Of a DNA stretch of 64,000 bases, positions 37,256 through 48,660 are shown one piece after another. The stretch's first letter is position 1. Each line of letters opens with the position of its first letter. Position numbers and translations under genes: made by a program. The DNA is from Polycladomyces zharkentensis (GTDB lineage Bacteria; Bacillota; Bacilli; Thermoactinomycetales; JIR-001). A model generated the notes under the pieces. The model was not told the DNA's origin and ran no database searches. It saw only the letters and a program-made list of their open reading frames with translations. The stretch spans positions 496,280-560,279 of the forward strand of contig NZ_JAFHAP010000008.1 of assembly GCF_016938855.1 (NCBI RefSeq). Direction: 5' to 3'.

Positions 37256-37565
37256 ACCGCATCCCTCTCTCTCCAGACCGTGTCTGTCAAATTCGGTTGG
37301 TCCTCCCCGCTGGACGGGGAGTGCGTCTGGTGAATACGGTCCGGTTGCTTTCCCGGCTCGCTCCTCCTGCGTCCTCAGGAGACAGGTGATGGCCGCTCCG
37401 ACCCGGAACGAGTTCACCTGGAGAAACTTGCCCGGCGATTTGATTCCCGCGCTTTCCGGGTCTCTTCATTCACCCGGGAAAGCATTTGCTACCCTACGGA
37501 ATGTACCAGACACGCTCCAGGCCATCAATCTCCGGAAACAACCTGACACGATCAAGATCGTCATT
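37256..37565. other. Intergenic region between folD and xseA
   Basis: 310 bases without a supportable gene. It contains a hairpin near 37456-37485 (TTTCC-CGGGT against ACCCGGAAA on the minus strand, one bulge) without a T-run. I see no riboswitch I can name. Confidence 0.4.
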
Positions 37566-38423
37566 TCAGTCCAACAATCGTTGGGCAGACTGCACCGTGT
37601 TGACCAGGAGCATGGCGATCGTCATCGGACCTACGCCGCCCGGAACCGGAGTGATATACGAGGCGACTTCACGTACCTCTTCAAAGTGGACATCCCCAAC
37701 CAATTTCCCTTCCGGTGTACGGTTGATGCCCACGTCGATCACCACCGCTCCCGGCTTGACGTACTCCCGCGTCACCAAATGCGGTTTGCCTACCGCGGCG
37801 ATCAGGATGTCCGCCTGACGTGCGACAGAAGGCAGATCCACCGTTTTGGAATGGCACATCGTCACGGTGGCATTTTCCCGCTGTAACAACAATGAAACCG
37901 GTTTGCCCACGATATTGCTGCGGCCGATCACCACCGCATGCTTCCCGGCGAGCGGAATTTCATAACGTCGCAGCAACTCCATGATCCCATGCGGCGTACA
38001 GGGCAAAAACCCCGGCTTGCCGATGACCAAGTTTCCGACACTGATCGGGTGGAATCCGTCCACATCCTTTTCCGGCACGATCGCGTCGATCACTTTTTCT
38101 TCCGAAATATGCTTCGGCAACGGCAGCTGCACCAATATGCCATGAATGCGCGCATCCCCGTTCAACCGATGCACATGTTTCAACAATTCCTCTTCCGATA
38201 CCGATTCCGGCAACCGGATCAACTCGGAGTGGATGCCCACTTCGGCACAGGCCCGCACTTTGCCGCGCACATAGGTTTCCGAAGCAGGATCATTCCCGAC
38301 CAGAATCACGGCCAATCCTGGATGAACCCCCCGCTCTTTCATCCGGCTCACTTGTTCTTTCAACTCTTGGCGAATCGACGCCGCCACCGCTTTTCCGTCA
38401 ATGAGGATCGCTGATTGTGTCAA
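37566..38423 (-). CDS. folD: Bifunctional methylenetetrahydrofolate dehydrogenase/cyclohydrolase
   Basis: Interconverts 5,10-methylene-, methenyl- and 10-formyl-tetrahydrofolate. About 285 residues: [20 protein letters not shown] contains the catalytic YxxxK, then [26 protein letters not shown], and the NADP-binding [14 protein letters not shown]. The TTG at 38423 has AAAGGGGAGG 8 bases upstream and gives the usual N-terminus. In Bacillus folD also precedes xseA; here it is on the same strand. Confidence 0.95.
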   Translation of the reverse strand: MTQSAILIDGKAVAASIRQELKEQVSRMKERGVHPGLAVILVGNDPASETYVRGKVRACAEVGIHSELIRLPESVSEEELLKHVHRLNGDARIHGILVQLPLPKHISEEKVIDAIVPEKDVDGFHPISVGNLVIGKPGFLPCTPHGIMELLRRYEIPLAGKHAVVIGRSNIVGKPVSLLLQRENATVTMCHSKTVDLPSVARQADILIAAVGKPHLVTREYVKPGAVVIDVGINRTPEGKLVGDVHFEEVREVASYITPVPGGVGPMTIAMLLVNTVQSAQRLLD

Positions 38424-39220
38424 CTTCGGTGCCTCCCCTTTTTTCACAATGGCTTTACGTTCCCCAGTGTAGCGCGTGGACCTCTGCATGTAAAGGGAAT
38501 GACGAACTTTCTCCTCTCGGAAAAGCGGTTACTCTTCCGTATTAATGGATATTTCATCAACCAAATCGTTTTTTTGTTCGGAAAACAGTTTCCACTTTTT
38601 CTTGACATCTATTTTTTCGCCGATCAGGACCACGATCCCTGTTGAACTGAGAGTAAGCGTTTTGAGAACCACCGATATGTGAATGGCATCATTGCACTCC
38701 AACTTCCCGAACCCATGTCACACAGAACAAGTATCAGTGGCACTCCTTTTGGTCAGTGGGCTTCTCACTTCATCCGGTGTGGTAACCCGCATCAGACTGT
38801 GTGATTTTGTCATTTTCACTCGATGCGCGGTTTTCATCGCTTTCCCACTCCATGGCTTGATTGTACCAAAATTTCTGTCGGCCTTGCGAGAGGTCTGAAT
38901 CCTCCCTCGTTCGACGCACACGATCATCTTCATCCTGAAAGGCCGTCTTTCCCGCCCTTCTTGGTCAGCAGTTTTTCCTTCGTCTCGCCATCAGAAACCC
39001 AAATGAAAGAACCGGTTTTCCATCGATCCATCATTTGTCATGTTTTCTTACTTTTTATGCTATTTTTTTTTCGAATCATTTGACTTTCCCAGTCTGATGT
39101 AATAACATCAAAGTAAACAACGGATTCCTGTACGGTATTGGATAAGAATGCCGATTTTTCGGATTCTTATTCATCGAATGGATGGTCGGTTGCTTAAACT
39201 CTGCTTGGCGGAGATTGAGT
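38424..39220. other. Long intergenic region between folD and the permease leader
   Basis: About 800 bases without a gene I can support. A short minus-strand frame (38521-38628, ending DLVDEISINTEE) reads like protein but lacks a convincing start. A strong hairpin lies at about 39139-39170 (GATAAGAAT.CCGA against TCGG.ATTCTTATTC), part of the permease leader. Confidence 0.35.
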
Positions 39221-39264
39221 GGCCGCAGGTCGGAATGATTTGCTTCCGGTCTGCGGCCTTTTTT
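39221..39264 (+). terminator. Terminator/attenuator in the leader of the permease-adenine deaminase unit
   Basis: GGCCGCAG ... CTGCGGCC closes a long stem, followed directly by TTTTTT. It stands about 100 bases before the permease coding region, so it may act as a regulated attenuator; I did not find the conserved core of a purine riboswitch. Confidence 0.75.
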
Positions 39265-39363
39265 ATCCTTTTTCGAAACATTGCGATGGAGGGTGAGTCG
39301 GATCATGATCCATTCGAAAATGGAATCCGGTACGCTGTCGCCACCTCAAGCGGACAAGAAAAT

Positions 39364-40652
39364 ATGATTGGAAACCTTGCCGGATCGAAACATCATGTCA
39401 AGACGGAAATGATTACCGGTTTGACCACGTTCATAACGATGCGTTACATTATTTTCATCCATCACTCGATCCTGTCCGACGCGGAATCCCAAAAAAAAGC
39501 CGCGTGGGCCGCCACCATCTTTTCCAGTGTGATTGGCACCCACGGCCTTGTGGGCCAATTCCCCGTGACTGTCGCCCGGGAATGGGATTGAACGCATTAC
39601 CTGCACGCTGGTCCTATAAGGAAGGATTGAGCTGGCAAACTGTCCTGGGTGCGGTTTTCATCTTTGGGGTCGTGTTTTTCATTCTCACCGTGACGGGCGT
39701 ACGCCGAAAATTGATGGAAGCGATCCCTGGCGTACTCCAATCCGCCATCGGTGTAGGGATCGGCTTGTTTATCGCGTTCATCGGCTTGAAAAACGCCGGT
39801 ATCATTGTAAAGAACGAAGAAGCTTTTGTTTCTCTAGGCTCCGTCACGAAAACAGGCCCGCTGTTGGCCATCCTCGGCCTGATCCTGGCAGCTTTTCTCA
39901 TGTCAAAACGGGTCAAAGGAGCTTTCATGATCAGCATCCTCTTGGTCACAACGGCAGCAATGGCGGCAGGCGACACACCCGTTCCCAAAAGGTTGGAAGA
40001 CATCATGACTTTCTCCATTCCCGGCATATCCGAAACTTTTTTGCGTATGGACGTAACTGCGGCTTTGAAATACGGGATTTTTTCCATCATTTTTTCCTTT
40101 ACCATTGTCGAATTGTTCGACAACCTGGCCACCTTGATCGCCTTGGCCAAAAAGGCTGGTTTGACGGATGAAAAGGGAAACATCCCCAACCTGAACCGAG
40201 CTCTTTCGGCGGATGCTGTCGGTACCTTGGCCAGTGCTTCGTTCGGATCCACCACCCTGAACGCCTACATCGAAAACGCTACCGGCGTCGCGGAGGGTGG
40301 AAGGACCGGGTTGTCGGCTTTGGTCGTGGCCGGTATGTTTCTTCTCTGTTTGTTTTTCGCCCCTTTGGTGACGTTGATTCCCACCACGGCCACCGCGCCG
40401 ATTCTGGTCCTGGTGGGAGCATTGATGCTCGGCGAAATCAAACACATCGCCTTTGACGATTACACCGAAGTGGTTCCCGCCTTTCTCACTATCTTAATGA
40501 TGCCCCTCACCTACAGCATTGCGGAGGGGTTGGCCTTCGGGTTTCTCTCCTATACGCTGCTGAAAGCACTGACGGGGAGGGCGAAGGAAGTCCACTGGAT
40601 CACGTATGTGATCACTGCGGCGTTTGTCGTCAACTTTGCACTTCATGGATGA
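39364..40652 (+). pseudogene. NCS2/AzgA-type purine permease, frameshifted
   Basis: A purine (adenine/guanine/hypoxanthine-type) proton symporter broken near its N-terminus. The first frame (39364-39591) reads TEMITGLTTFITMRYIIFIH and stops; the second, reaching 40652, begins at the family motif PGMGLNA and is otherwise intact with about ten helices, including the NCS2 hallmark STTLNAYIENATGVAEGGRTGL-type region (here in two parts). The junction GTC-GCC-CGG-GAA becomes GTC-GC?-CCG-GGA-ATG if one C is restored in the CCC run near 39578. The N-terminal frame also has family-unusual residues (HGLVGQFPVTVA), so this is probably real decay, not just a read error. Adenine deaminase follows 51 bases downstream, matching adenine uptake. 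Confidence 0.8.
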
Positions 40653-40703
40653 TCGACAATTTTGTTTGGGAATCCTTTTCATAGGTAAGAGAGGATGATC
40701 ACC

Positions 40704-42479
40704 TTGCTGACGAAAGAATCCCTCACCCGACGAATTGCGGTTGCCGCCGGACGGGAACCTGCGGACGTCATCATTCGTAACGGCCAAATCATCGACGTGT
40801 TCAACGCCCGGATCATCCACGGGGACCTGGCCGTGGTGGACGGGGTGTTTGTGGGAATCGGCCGGTTTGAGGGACGTGAAGTGATCGATGCGGACGGAAG
40901 GTATGTCTGCCCCGGTCTGATCGACGGGCATGTCCATGTGGAATCGGCGATGGTCACCCCTTCCGAAATGGCCAAGGTACTGCTCCCGCACGGGGTGACG
41001 TGCATCATCGCCGATCCCCATGAAATCTGCAACGTGGCGGGAATCGAAGGGCTTCGGTTTATGCTCGAAGATTCGGAATCGATCCCCATGGACGTCTATT
41101 TCATGCTCCCTTCCTGCGTTCCCGCCACCGCCTTTGAAAACGCCGGAGCCGAACTGAATGCCGACATATTGACTCCTTGGCTGAATCACCCGCGGGTTCT
41201 CGGGCTGGGAGAAGTGATGGATTTCCCCGCGGTCATGAAAGCACAGGAAGACATGATCGAGAAACTTCTCGCCGTCCACAGCCGCATGGATGGCCGGATT
41301 GACGGCCACGCTGCCGGATTGGACACAACAGGGATCAATGTGTACGCCGCCGCAGGGATCCGTACCGATCACGAATGCGTTACAGCGGAGGAAGCGGAAA
41401 TCCGGCTGGAACGAGGAATGTATCTCATGATCCGGGAAGGCTCCGTCGCCAAGGATCTGAAGGCGCTCCTGCCTGTGGTGACGGAACGGAATGCCCGACG
41501 CTGCCTGTTCGTCACAGACGACAAACACTTGGACGATCTGTTGGAAGAAGGAAGCATTGATCACAACATCCGGCTGGCTGTCGAGCAAGGCCTCCCGCCA
41601 CTCACCGCCATTCAGATGGCCACCCTCAACGCCGCCGAATGCTTCGGACTTCCCCGTAAAGGAGCGATCGCCCCGGGGTATGATGCGGACTTTCTCCTGT
41701 TGGAGGATCTTGATCCCTTCACCGTATCCGAAGTGTACAAAGCCGGGACGCTGGTGGCCAAGAAAGGAAAGGTGGTCCGGAATCGATTTGAATTTCGGGC
41801 TTCTCCACCGGCCAGAATCACCCAAAGCGTGCGTCTGCCCGATCTGACCCGGGATCAATTGAAGATTCCCTTGAAAAGCAAGAAGGCCCGGCTCATCGGT
41901 ATCATTCCTGACAGCTTGGTAACCCGTCATCTGGTGGAGGAGGTCACGGTTGTCGACGGATTTTTCCAAACGTCGGTGGAAAAGGATCAACTGAAACTGG
42001 CCGTCATCGAACGGCACAGACAGACAGGCTCCATCGGGTTGGGTATCGTCAAGGGACTCGGGTTACGGAAAGGAGCGATCGCCTCCACCGTTGCCCATGA
42101 TTCCCACAACCTGATCATCGCGGGGACCAATGATGAGGACATGATCATGGCCGCCAGGGAAATCCGACGGATGCAAGGGGGCCTCATCGTTGTGGCCGAC
42201 GGAAGGACGCTGGCTTCCCTGCCTCTCCCGATCGGCGGACTCATGGCCGACCGGGAGGCAAGAGAAGTGGTGGAGGAACTGCACCGGCTGAATCGCGCTT
42301 TGGACAACATTGGCACCTTCTCTTTCAATCCCTTTTTGACGCTCTCCTTTCTGGCCCTTCCGGTCATCCCGGAATTAAAATTGACCGACCGGGGACTTTT
42401 TGACGTGGTGAAATTCCGACATATTGAAGTGGAGGCGGAAGAGGCGAAAGTGGAGGTACTGTTGGAGGATGGTATCTAA
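40704..42479 (+). CDS. ade: Adenine deaminase
   Basis: Deaminates adenine to hypoxanthine. About 591 residues; an amidohydrolase-fold metalloenzyme with CPGLIDGHVHVESAMVTPSE (metal-binding HxH), IADPHEICNVAGIEG, and IDGHAAGL, and the C-terminal domain typical of bacterial Ade/AdeC (VAHDSHNLIIAGTNDEDM). TTG 40704 is 9 bases from GAGAGG and preferred over the ATG at 40695, which is only 1-2 bases from it. It is cotranscribed with the broken permease. Confidence 0.94.
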   Translation: MLTKESLTRRIAVAAGREPADVIIRNGQIIDVFNARIIHGDLAVVDGVFVGIGRFEGREVIDADGRYVCPGLIDGHVHVESAMVTPSEMAKVLLPHGVTCIIADPHEICNVAGIEGLRFMLEDSESIPMDVYFMLPSCVPATAFENAGAELNADILTPWLNHPRVLGLGEVMDFPAVMKAQEDMIEKLLAVHSRMDGRIDGHAAGLDTTGINVYAAAGIRTDHECVTAEEAEIRLERGMYLMIREGSVAKDLKALLPVVTERNARRCLFVTDDKHLDDLLEEGSIDHNIRLAVEQGLPPLTAIQMATLNAAECFGLPRKGAIAPGYDADFLLLEDLDPFTVSEVYKAGTLVAKKGKVVRNRFEFRASPPARITQSVRLPDLTRDQLKIPLKSKKARLIGIIPDSLVTRHLVEEVTVVDGFFQTSVEKDQLKLAVIERHRQTGSIGLGIVKGLGLRKGAIASTVAHDSHNLIIAGTNDEDMIMAAREIRRMQGGLIVVADGRTLASLPLPIGGLMADREAREVVEELHRLNRALDNIGTFSFNPFLTLSFLALPVIPELKLTDRGLFDVVKFRHIEVEAEEAKVEVLLEDGI

Positions 42480-42647
42480 GCCCAGCTGAGCAAAGCACCG
42501 AAAGCACAGGCACGCTGAAATAAATTTTTTTCAATGGATGCGTACTTTATCCCACGTCCCCTCCCCTGTTCGGAGCGGCCATAATCTCTATATTGTTGGT
42601 CACAGGCAGGGAAGCGATACGGACAATCTAATCAGACCGCCTGGATA

Positions 42648-42685
42648 AGCGACTGACTCCTGCCATCGGGGTCAGCCGCTTCTTC
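42648..42685 (+). terminator. Terminator after ade
   Basis: AGCG.CTGACTCC-tgccat-GGGGTCAG.CGCT followed by a T-rich stretch (TCTTCTTTTCC). The rest of the gap 42480-42904 shows no gene. Confidence 0.65.
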
Positions 42686-42904
42686 TTTTCCTCGATTAAT
42701 CACCACACAACCGGCTCCCTTCACCCCTCCCTCTCCAACAACCGGTCACCCGTTCCGGAGTGACGGGTGGTTGACGCATAGCACCGCATCATACATCGCG
42801 TTCATAAATTCCCAGGAGACCTGTCTCTTCTGGCTCCACAACGGTTATCTTCGGCCGATCCCCAAAATGGTGCATGAATCATTTGGAACGTCATGTCCCT
42901 TGAT

Positions 42905-43825
42905 TCAGATGGTGACCCTCTCCTTTCGATCCCCTTTCTTCCACTTCCCATTCTTATTGGCATACAATACCCCCAAGATCGTGATGATTCCTCCAATGAT
43001 GGAAAACCAAGTCGGAATTTCACCAAGCCAAATCCACGCAATCACAAAGGCCAATACCGGCGTTAAGTATAGAGAAGTGGAGGCTTTTGAGGCTCCAACT
43101 CGATGGGTTGTGTAGGCTAGCGCCAAATAAGAAATGACGGTTGGAAAAATACCTAAGTATACAACACTCAAAGTGGCACTCATCGGTGCGGATTCAATCT
43201 CTTTGATGATCCCGGGCGTGAACACCAGCACAAATAAAGTTCCTGCCCAAATCGCATAAGAAGTAAAAGCGAGAGAACCGTACTTTTTCAAATAAGGTTT
43301 TTGAATAACAAAATACACACTTTCTGAAAATGTTCCCAAAAGCACCAGTAACGCGCCCATATTGAGATGAAAACCTTCTCCCGTTCCAATCGAAATGAGT
43401 GATGCACCAAAAAAGCTGATCAGGGTTCCGACCCATCCGCTGAAACCAAATCGCTCATGCAAAAAAACAGACGCCAAAATACCAGTAAAGATGGGAGCCA
43501 ACGAAACGATCAGGCTCGCAACCCCTGCACTGACCGTTGTTTCCCCCAAATTGACTGCAATATGATAAACTGAAAAACCCAAAAATCCCGTGATCAATAT
43601 GATGGGGATATCTTTCACCTCAGGCAAACGCATACGCGTGACCCAAGCATAAATTGCCAATACAATCGAAGCAATCAATAAACGCAAAAGAGCAAGATGT
43701 TCAGGTGAATACGCCTTTAACCCGGCCCGGATCCCCGCAAAAGCCGATGCCCAAAAGAAAATGGCAATTCCATGGGCGATGATCACATCCCAATGAATAT
43801 TTTTTACCAACATCATCACTCCCAT
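42905..43825 (-). CDS. EamA/DMT-family transporter
   Basis: 306 residues with ten predicted helices in two EamA repeats (about 12-140 and 155-290): GIAIFFWASAFAGIRAGLKA at the first helix, SLIVSLAPIFTGILASVFLHERF closing repeat one, and SLYLTPVLAFVIAWIWLGEIP in repeat two. Such proteins export amino acids or other metabolites; the substrate cannot be told. ATG 43825 has GAGG 8 bases upstream. The gene and its upstream region (43826-43990) are noticeably AT-rich compared with neighbours, which may indicate transfer. Confidence 0.9.
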   Translation of the reverse strand: MGVMMLVKNIHWDVIIAHGIAIFFWASAFAGIRAGLKAYSPEHLALLRLLIASIVLAIYAWVTRMRLPEVKDIPIILITGFLGFSVYHIAVNLGETTVSAGVASLIVSLAPIFTGILASVFLHERFGFSGWVGTLISFFGASLISIGTGEGFHLNMGALLVLLGTFSESVYFVIQKPYLKKYGSLAFTSYAIWAGTLFVLVFTPGIIKEIESAPMSATLSVVYLGIFPTVISYLALAYTTHRVGASKASTSLYLTPVLAFVIAWIWLGEIPTWFSIIGGIITILGVLYANKNGKWKKGDRKERVTI

Positions 43826-44003
43826 AACAGGTTCCTCATCATGTTACTCCTGAAATGATTGATTTCACTATCACTTCAAATGATACTGAAAAATTATCTT
43901 ATATGTAAATAATCCTTACAACACTATGTATTAATTGGCGAATCTCCTTTAAATGTAAGTTTATATTACATAATCCCTGCTATTCCTCTCTTCCATAACA
44001 GAA

Positions 44004-44030
44004 AACGGACAGGCGAATACACCCGTCCGC
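44004..44030 (-). terminator. Terminator after the accB-to-TsaD-like gene block
   Basis: Minus strand GCGGACGGG-tgtattcgc-CTGTCCGT followed by TTTCTG, directly after the stop of the gene at 44046. Confidence 0.6.
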
Positions 44031-44045
44031 TACCTTTATCCACCA

Positions 44046-45020
44046 TCAACCGTGGCACCCATTCACCGCCCAAAGGCCGATCCGAGCCACTCCATAGGCG
44101 TTATCCCCGGAGTAACGCGGATCGGCAAACGTCAGCCGGGCGCGGACGGCAGGATGCTCCAATCGCTTGCGCAGACGATCCCGAATCAAACTGTTGGCGG
44201 CCACTCCCCCGACGATCAGCACTTCTTTCGGATAACCCCGGTCAAACGCATGCTTAAGCAGTTTTTCCACCGTGTTGGCCACGCAGCGCAATGCGGCAAA
44301 CGCCAGCGCTTCCCTGGATGCGGCCCGTTTTTCCCACAACCGCAGCAACGCTGTCTGCGGCCCGGAAAACGAACAGGTCAGCCCGTCCACCGACGACGGG
44401 ATGGTGACTTGTTCTCCGCCGTCATACCGCAAGGCCAATTCCTCCACATGTTGTCCCGATGGAAACGGCAAACCCATCGCCACGCCGATCCGGTCTACCA
44501 ACTGCCCGGCATGCAGATCGCTGGAGCCGCCGATCGTCTCGATCGCGTATCCCGCTTCCTTTCGTCTGACATGCAAAAGATCCGTGGTACCGCCGGACAG
44601 ATGAATCGCCAGAAAGCGATCGGCAGTCCATGTTCGGTCGGCCGTCGCCTCACCGGCGGCAATGTGCCCTTCCTGGTGCGTCGTCCCGATCAGCGGCACA
44701 CCCCACGCATGGGCCAAAGATTGAGCCCACGACTTCCCCACCAGAAAAACGGGCATATAGGAGCCCGTTTGCGGTCTGGGCGCCGTGCTGACCGCGACGG
44801 CCGCCACCTTTACCTGGTCAAGAGGCAGACGAAGGAACAGCTCCGGCAAACGCCGCACGTGCTGAAACACGGCATGGGACTGCTGAAGTCCCCGCTCGCC
44901 CTGTGGCACATCCAACCACTGCCGCTGTTCGGCCAAACAGTTTCCTTTGTCATCAACGAGACACAATGACGTGCAGTAATTGCTCGTATCCACGCCCAAC
45001 ACCGCGCGGGACGTGTTCAT
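44046..45020 (-). CDS. TsaD/Kae1-family paralogue (Kae1-like, next to nusB)
   Basis: 324 residues of the ASKHA-type Kae1/TsaD fold: LGVDTSNYCTSLCLVDD at the N-terminus, metal-site GTTHQEGHIAAGEA (HxxxH), FLAIHLSGGTTDLLHV, and LIVGGVAANSLIRDRL. True TsaD makes the threonylcarbamoyl-adenosine modification of tRNA with TsaB/TsaE, but that gene normally sits elsewhere; shorter paralogues like this one occur beside nusB in several spore-forming Firmicutes and have no assigned role. The start ATG overlaps the end of nusB by 4 bases, so both are translated from one transcript. Confidence 0.85.
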   Translation of the reverse strand: MNTSRAVLGVDTSNYCTSLCLVDDKGNCLAEQRQWLDVPQGERGLQQSHAVFQHVRRLPELFLRLPLDQVKVAAVAVSTAPRPQTGSYMPVFLVGKSWAQSLAHAWGVPLIGTTHQEGHIAAGEATADRTWTADRFLAIHLSGGTTDLLHVRRKEAGYAIETIGGSSDLHAGQLVDRIGVAMGLPFPSGQHVEELALRYDGGEQVTIPSSVDGLTCSFSGPQTALLRLWEKRAASREALAFAALRCVANTVEKLLKHAFDRGYPKEVLIVGGVAANSLIRDRLRKRLEHPAVRARLTFADPRYSGDNAYGVARIGLWAVNGCHG

Positions 45021-45451
45021 TCAAGCTCCTCCTTTGTCAGTCGCTCACGGATTTCCTTCTGTTTCTCCACGATTGCCCCCAGCACACCATTGACAAATTT
45101 CCCCGACTCTTCGGTGCTGTATGCTTTGGCCAATTCAACCGCTTCATTCAACGTGACTCCCGGCGGAATCTCTTCTTCAAACATCAACTCATACAACGCC
45201 ATCCGCAACACCGCCCGATCGACCACGGCCAACCGGTAGAGGCTCCAACCCTTTTTCAAAAAATCGCTGAGAACCGCATCCAACCGGTCCATATGAGTAA
45301 GGACGCCCCCGACCACACGACCGAAAAATGCCCGTTCGTCCTCGGGCAAGCTCTTTTTCACCCGCTCGATCACTTTTTCGGCCGGTTCGGGGTTGAGATC
45401 CACCTGATACAACGTCTGCAATATTTTTTCGCGTACCTGTCTCCTGCTCAT
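45017..45451 (-). CDS. nusB: Transcription antitermination factor NusB
   Basis: 144 residues, all helical: SRRQVREKILQTLYQVDLN at the N-terminus and VTLNEAVELAKAYSTEESGKFVNG near the C-terminus are diagnostic. It acts with NusE (S10) at boxA sites in rRNA transcription. ATG 45451 has TTGGAGGA upstream. It follows the amaP/DUF2273 genes and overlaps the TsaD-like gene. Confidence 0.95.
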   Translation of the reverse strand: MSRRQVREKILQTLYQVDLNPEPAEKVIERVKKSLPEDERAFFGRVVGGVLTHMDRLDAVLSDFLKKGWSLYRLAVVDRAVLRMALYELMFEEEIPPGVTLNEAVELAKAYSTEESGKFVNGVLGAIVEKQKEIRERLTKEELE

Positions 45452-45498
45452 ATTCCATCCTCCAAAAAAAACCCGCGCCGTTCGCCGGCCGGGTTTGG

Positions 45499-45729
45499 TT
45501 ATTTTCTCATCCAACGATCAGGAAACCAATCTTCCAACACCTGTCGCAAGTCTTTCCGCCCATCCCATTCTCTCCCGACAAAATAACCGATGCCCACGAT
45601 CAGCGCAAACACAAAGGTTTTCCACAATCCAACCACCAAATAGACGATGCCCAAAATCAATCCGGCCAGCGTTCCGATCAGACGCCCGCGATGGTGCACC
45701 CACAAATACTCCAACCATTTCCAATCCAT
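45499..45729 (-). CDS. DUF2273 small membrane protein
   Basis: 76 residues with two helices (GRLIGTLAGLILGIVYLVVG and FVFALIVGIGYFVG) and a charged tail. DUF2273 proteins are regularly encoded between amaP and nusB or beside asp23 genes; function unknown, probably part of the Asp23/AmaP membrane complex. It starts 14 bases after the amaP stop. Confidence 0.85.
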   Translation of the reverse strand: MDWKWLEYLWVHHRGRLIGTLAGLILGIVYLVVGLWKTFVFALIVGIGYFVGREWDGRKDLRQVLEDWFPDRWMRK

Positions 45730-45743
45730 TATCGGTCACCGCC

Positions 45744-46304
45744 TTATTCGACGCGAATCCGCGTGCGATCAGGCTGAACCGTGTCTGTGACGTAGACGGA
45801 GATTTGATCGACCGTCACCCCGGCAATCTCTTCGATATGTGTTTTGACGACCCGCTGGAGTTCTTCGGACAATGTCTGAATCGGCGTTTCCCCGTCCACG
45901 GTCAGTTTCAACCCCACGCCCACGGAGGCGTTATTGCCGCTCATCCGGACACGGGCGGTCAAGTCGCGAATCCCCCGCACCCTTCTGGCGGCTTTCACAG
46001 CCAAACTCTCCAATGTGTCCAATGAAATGCGAATATACCCGATTTCCGTCAACCGGTCCACACCGAGGTCGGCTCCGGGGCGACGAACGGTTACCAGCAA
46101 AAGTCTGAGACCGATCAGCATCAACAGCAGACTGAGACCGACAGCCGTCCATTGCCGGGCTTGGTATGCGTACAACGCCTCAACCATACGGACAGCATCG
46201 TATTTGGACAAACCCAAACCCGAAAAGAACCACACACCGAGAGCGGAGGCGACGGTCACAAAAAGGCTGAGAAATAACACAAGCACTCGGTCCAGCAGCT
46301 TCAC
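45744..46304 (-). CDS. amaP: Alkaline-shock membrane anchor AmaP
   Basis: 186 residues: two N-terminal transmembrane helices (about 5-28 and 53-73), then an Asp23-like soluble domain (YIRISLDTLESLAVKAARRV, VRMSGNNASVGVGLKLTVDG). In staphylococci AmaP tethers Asp23 to the membrane. Placed between asp23 and DUF2273, forming the conserved three-gene set. Confidence 0.9.
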   Translation of the reverse strand: MKLLDRVLVLFLSLFVTVASALGVWFFSGLGLSKYDAVRMVEALYAYQARQWTAVGLSLLLMLIGLRLLLVTVRRPGADLGVDRLTEIGYIRISLDTLESLAVKAARRVRGIRDLTARVRMSGNNASVGVGLKLTVDGETPIQTLSEELQRVVKTHIEEIAGVTVDQISVYVTDTVQPDRTRIRVE

Positions 46305-46347
46305 GCCCCTACCCCCCTCCGGAATACTGACAATTCCAAGTCCGTCA

Positions 46348-46744
46348 TCACTTCACACGCTGGGACTCGGTGTCCGTTTGTTTTTCGCTGGAAAATTTGA
46401 CTGCTTCCACTTTGACGACCACTTCGCTCACGCTCAAGCCCGTCATGTTTTCCACAGCCGACTTGACCGCTTCCTGGACGTTCCGTCCCACTTCCGGGAT
46501 ATGGTAGCCGAACGCGATGACGAGTGCCACTTCGATTTTCGTCTCGTCACCCACTTCGACGCGAACGCCCTGACGCAAATTTTTTCGTCCCAAGAGTTGG
46601 GTCAGGTCACCGACCACCCCACCGCTGAGACCGGCCACCCCTTCCACCTGTTGGGCGGCCAGCCCGGAAATGATTTGGATCACTTCCGGTGCAATCTCAA
46701 TTTTCCCCAACTCGTTCACTTGGTAATCGACATGGTCGATCGGG

Positions 46745-46758
<14 letters not shown>
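46348..46758 (-). CDS. yqhY: Asp23/YqhY family protein
   Basis: 136 residues with the Asp23/Gls24 domain: [35 protein letters not shown] and [20 protein letters not shown]. In Bacillus, YqhY lies in the accB-accC operon and affects acetyl-CoA carboxylase activity. Here it starts inside the 3' end of accC (14-base overlap), which supports the same link. Confidence 0.93.
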
Positions 46759-48115
<1,357 letters not shown>

Positions 48116-48138
48116 GTTCCGATTCCCCTCCCGCCGTT

Positions 48139-48660
48139 TCAGGTTGTTTTCACCAAAAACAGCGGCTGTCCGTATTCAACCAGCTGTCCGTTCTCTACCA
48201 GTACTTTGACAATGGTGCCGCGAACTTCTGCTTCGATCTCGTTCATCAGTTTCATCGCTTCGACAATGCAGACGACCGTATTTTCCTCCACTTGGTCCCC
48301 CTCTTTGACGTATGGATCCGCATCCGGAGCCGGCGCACGGTAGAACGTACCCACCATGGGCGACACGATTTTATGTAAATTGGCATCCTCTTCCTCCGCC
48401 GGCTTTTGCTCAGGTTTGGCAGGAGCAGGCTGTTCTGCCGCGGGTTGTGGAGCCGGGAGCGGTGCTTGCGGGGCCGGAGGCGGCGTCGGCACAATCGGCT
48501 CCGGTTGTCCGGCGGCCGGTTGGTTCACCACGGTCGTTTGTCCTTTCGGCCCTTTTTTGATCACCAGTTTGTTTCCGTCTTTCTCGAACTCAAACAGTTC
48601 GATGTCGGTTTCGTGGATCAGCTTGATGAGTTCGCGAAATTCATGTACACGAAATTGCAT
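48139..48660 (-). CDS. accB: Biotin carboxyl carrier protein of acetyl-CoA carboxylase
   Basis: 173 residues. N-terminal helical region ([20 protein letters not shown]), a long Pro/Ala-rich linker (about 50-95), and the C-terminal biotinyl domain with the modified lysine in [18 protein letters not shown] 48660 follows GGGAGGATATGC. It heads the accB-accC-yqhY-amaP unit; in Bacillus the spoIIIA operon lies upstream, but here it does not. Confidence 0.96.
   Translation of the reverse strand: MQFRVHEFRELIKLIHETDIELFEFEKDGNKLVIKKGPKGQTTVVNQPAAGQPEPIVPTPPPAPQAPLPAPQPAAEQPAPAKPEQKPAEEEDANLHKIVSPMVGTFYRAPAPDADPYVKEGDQVEENTVVCIVEAMKLMNEIEAEVRGTIVKVLVENGQLVEYGQPLFLVKTT

Noticed and set aside
37256-37565. 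Folate-type riboswitch between folD and xseA
   Set aside because: One hairpin is visible but none of the conserved THF-aptamer sequence; left as an unexplained intergenic region.
39080-39264. Purine riboswitch upstream of the permease
   Set aside because: A hairpin and terminator are present, but the conserved J1/2, J2/3 and loop sequences of the purine aptamer could not be found by eye.
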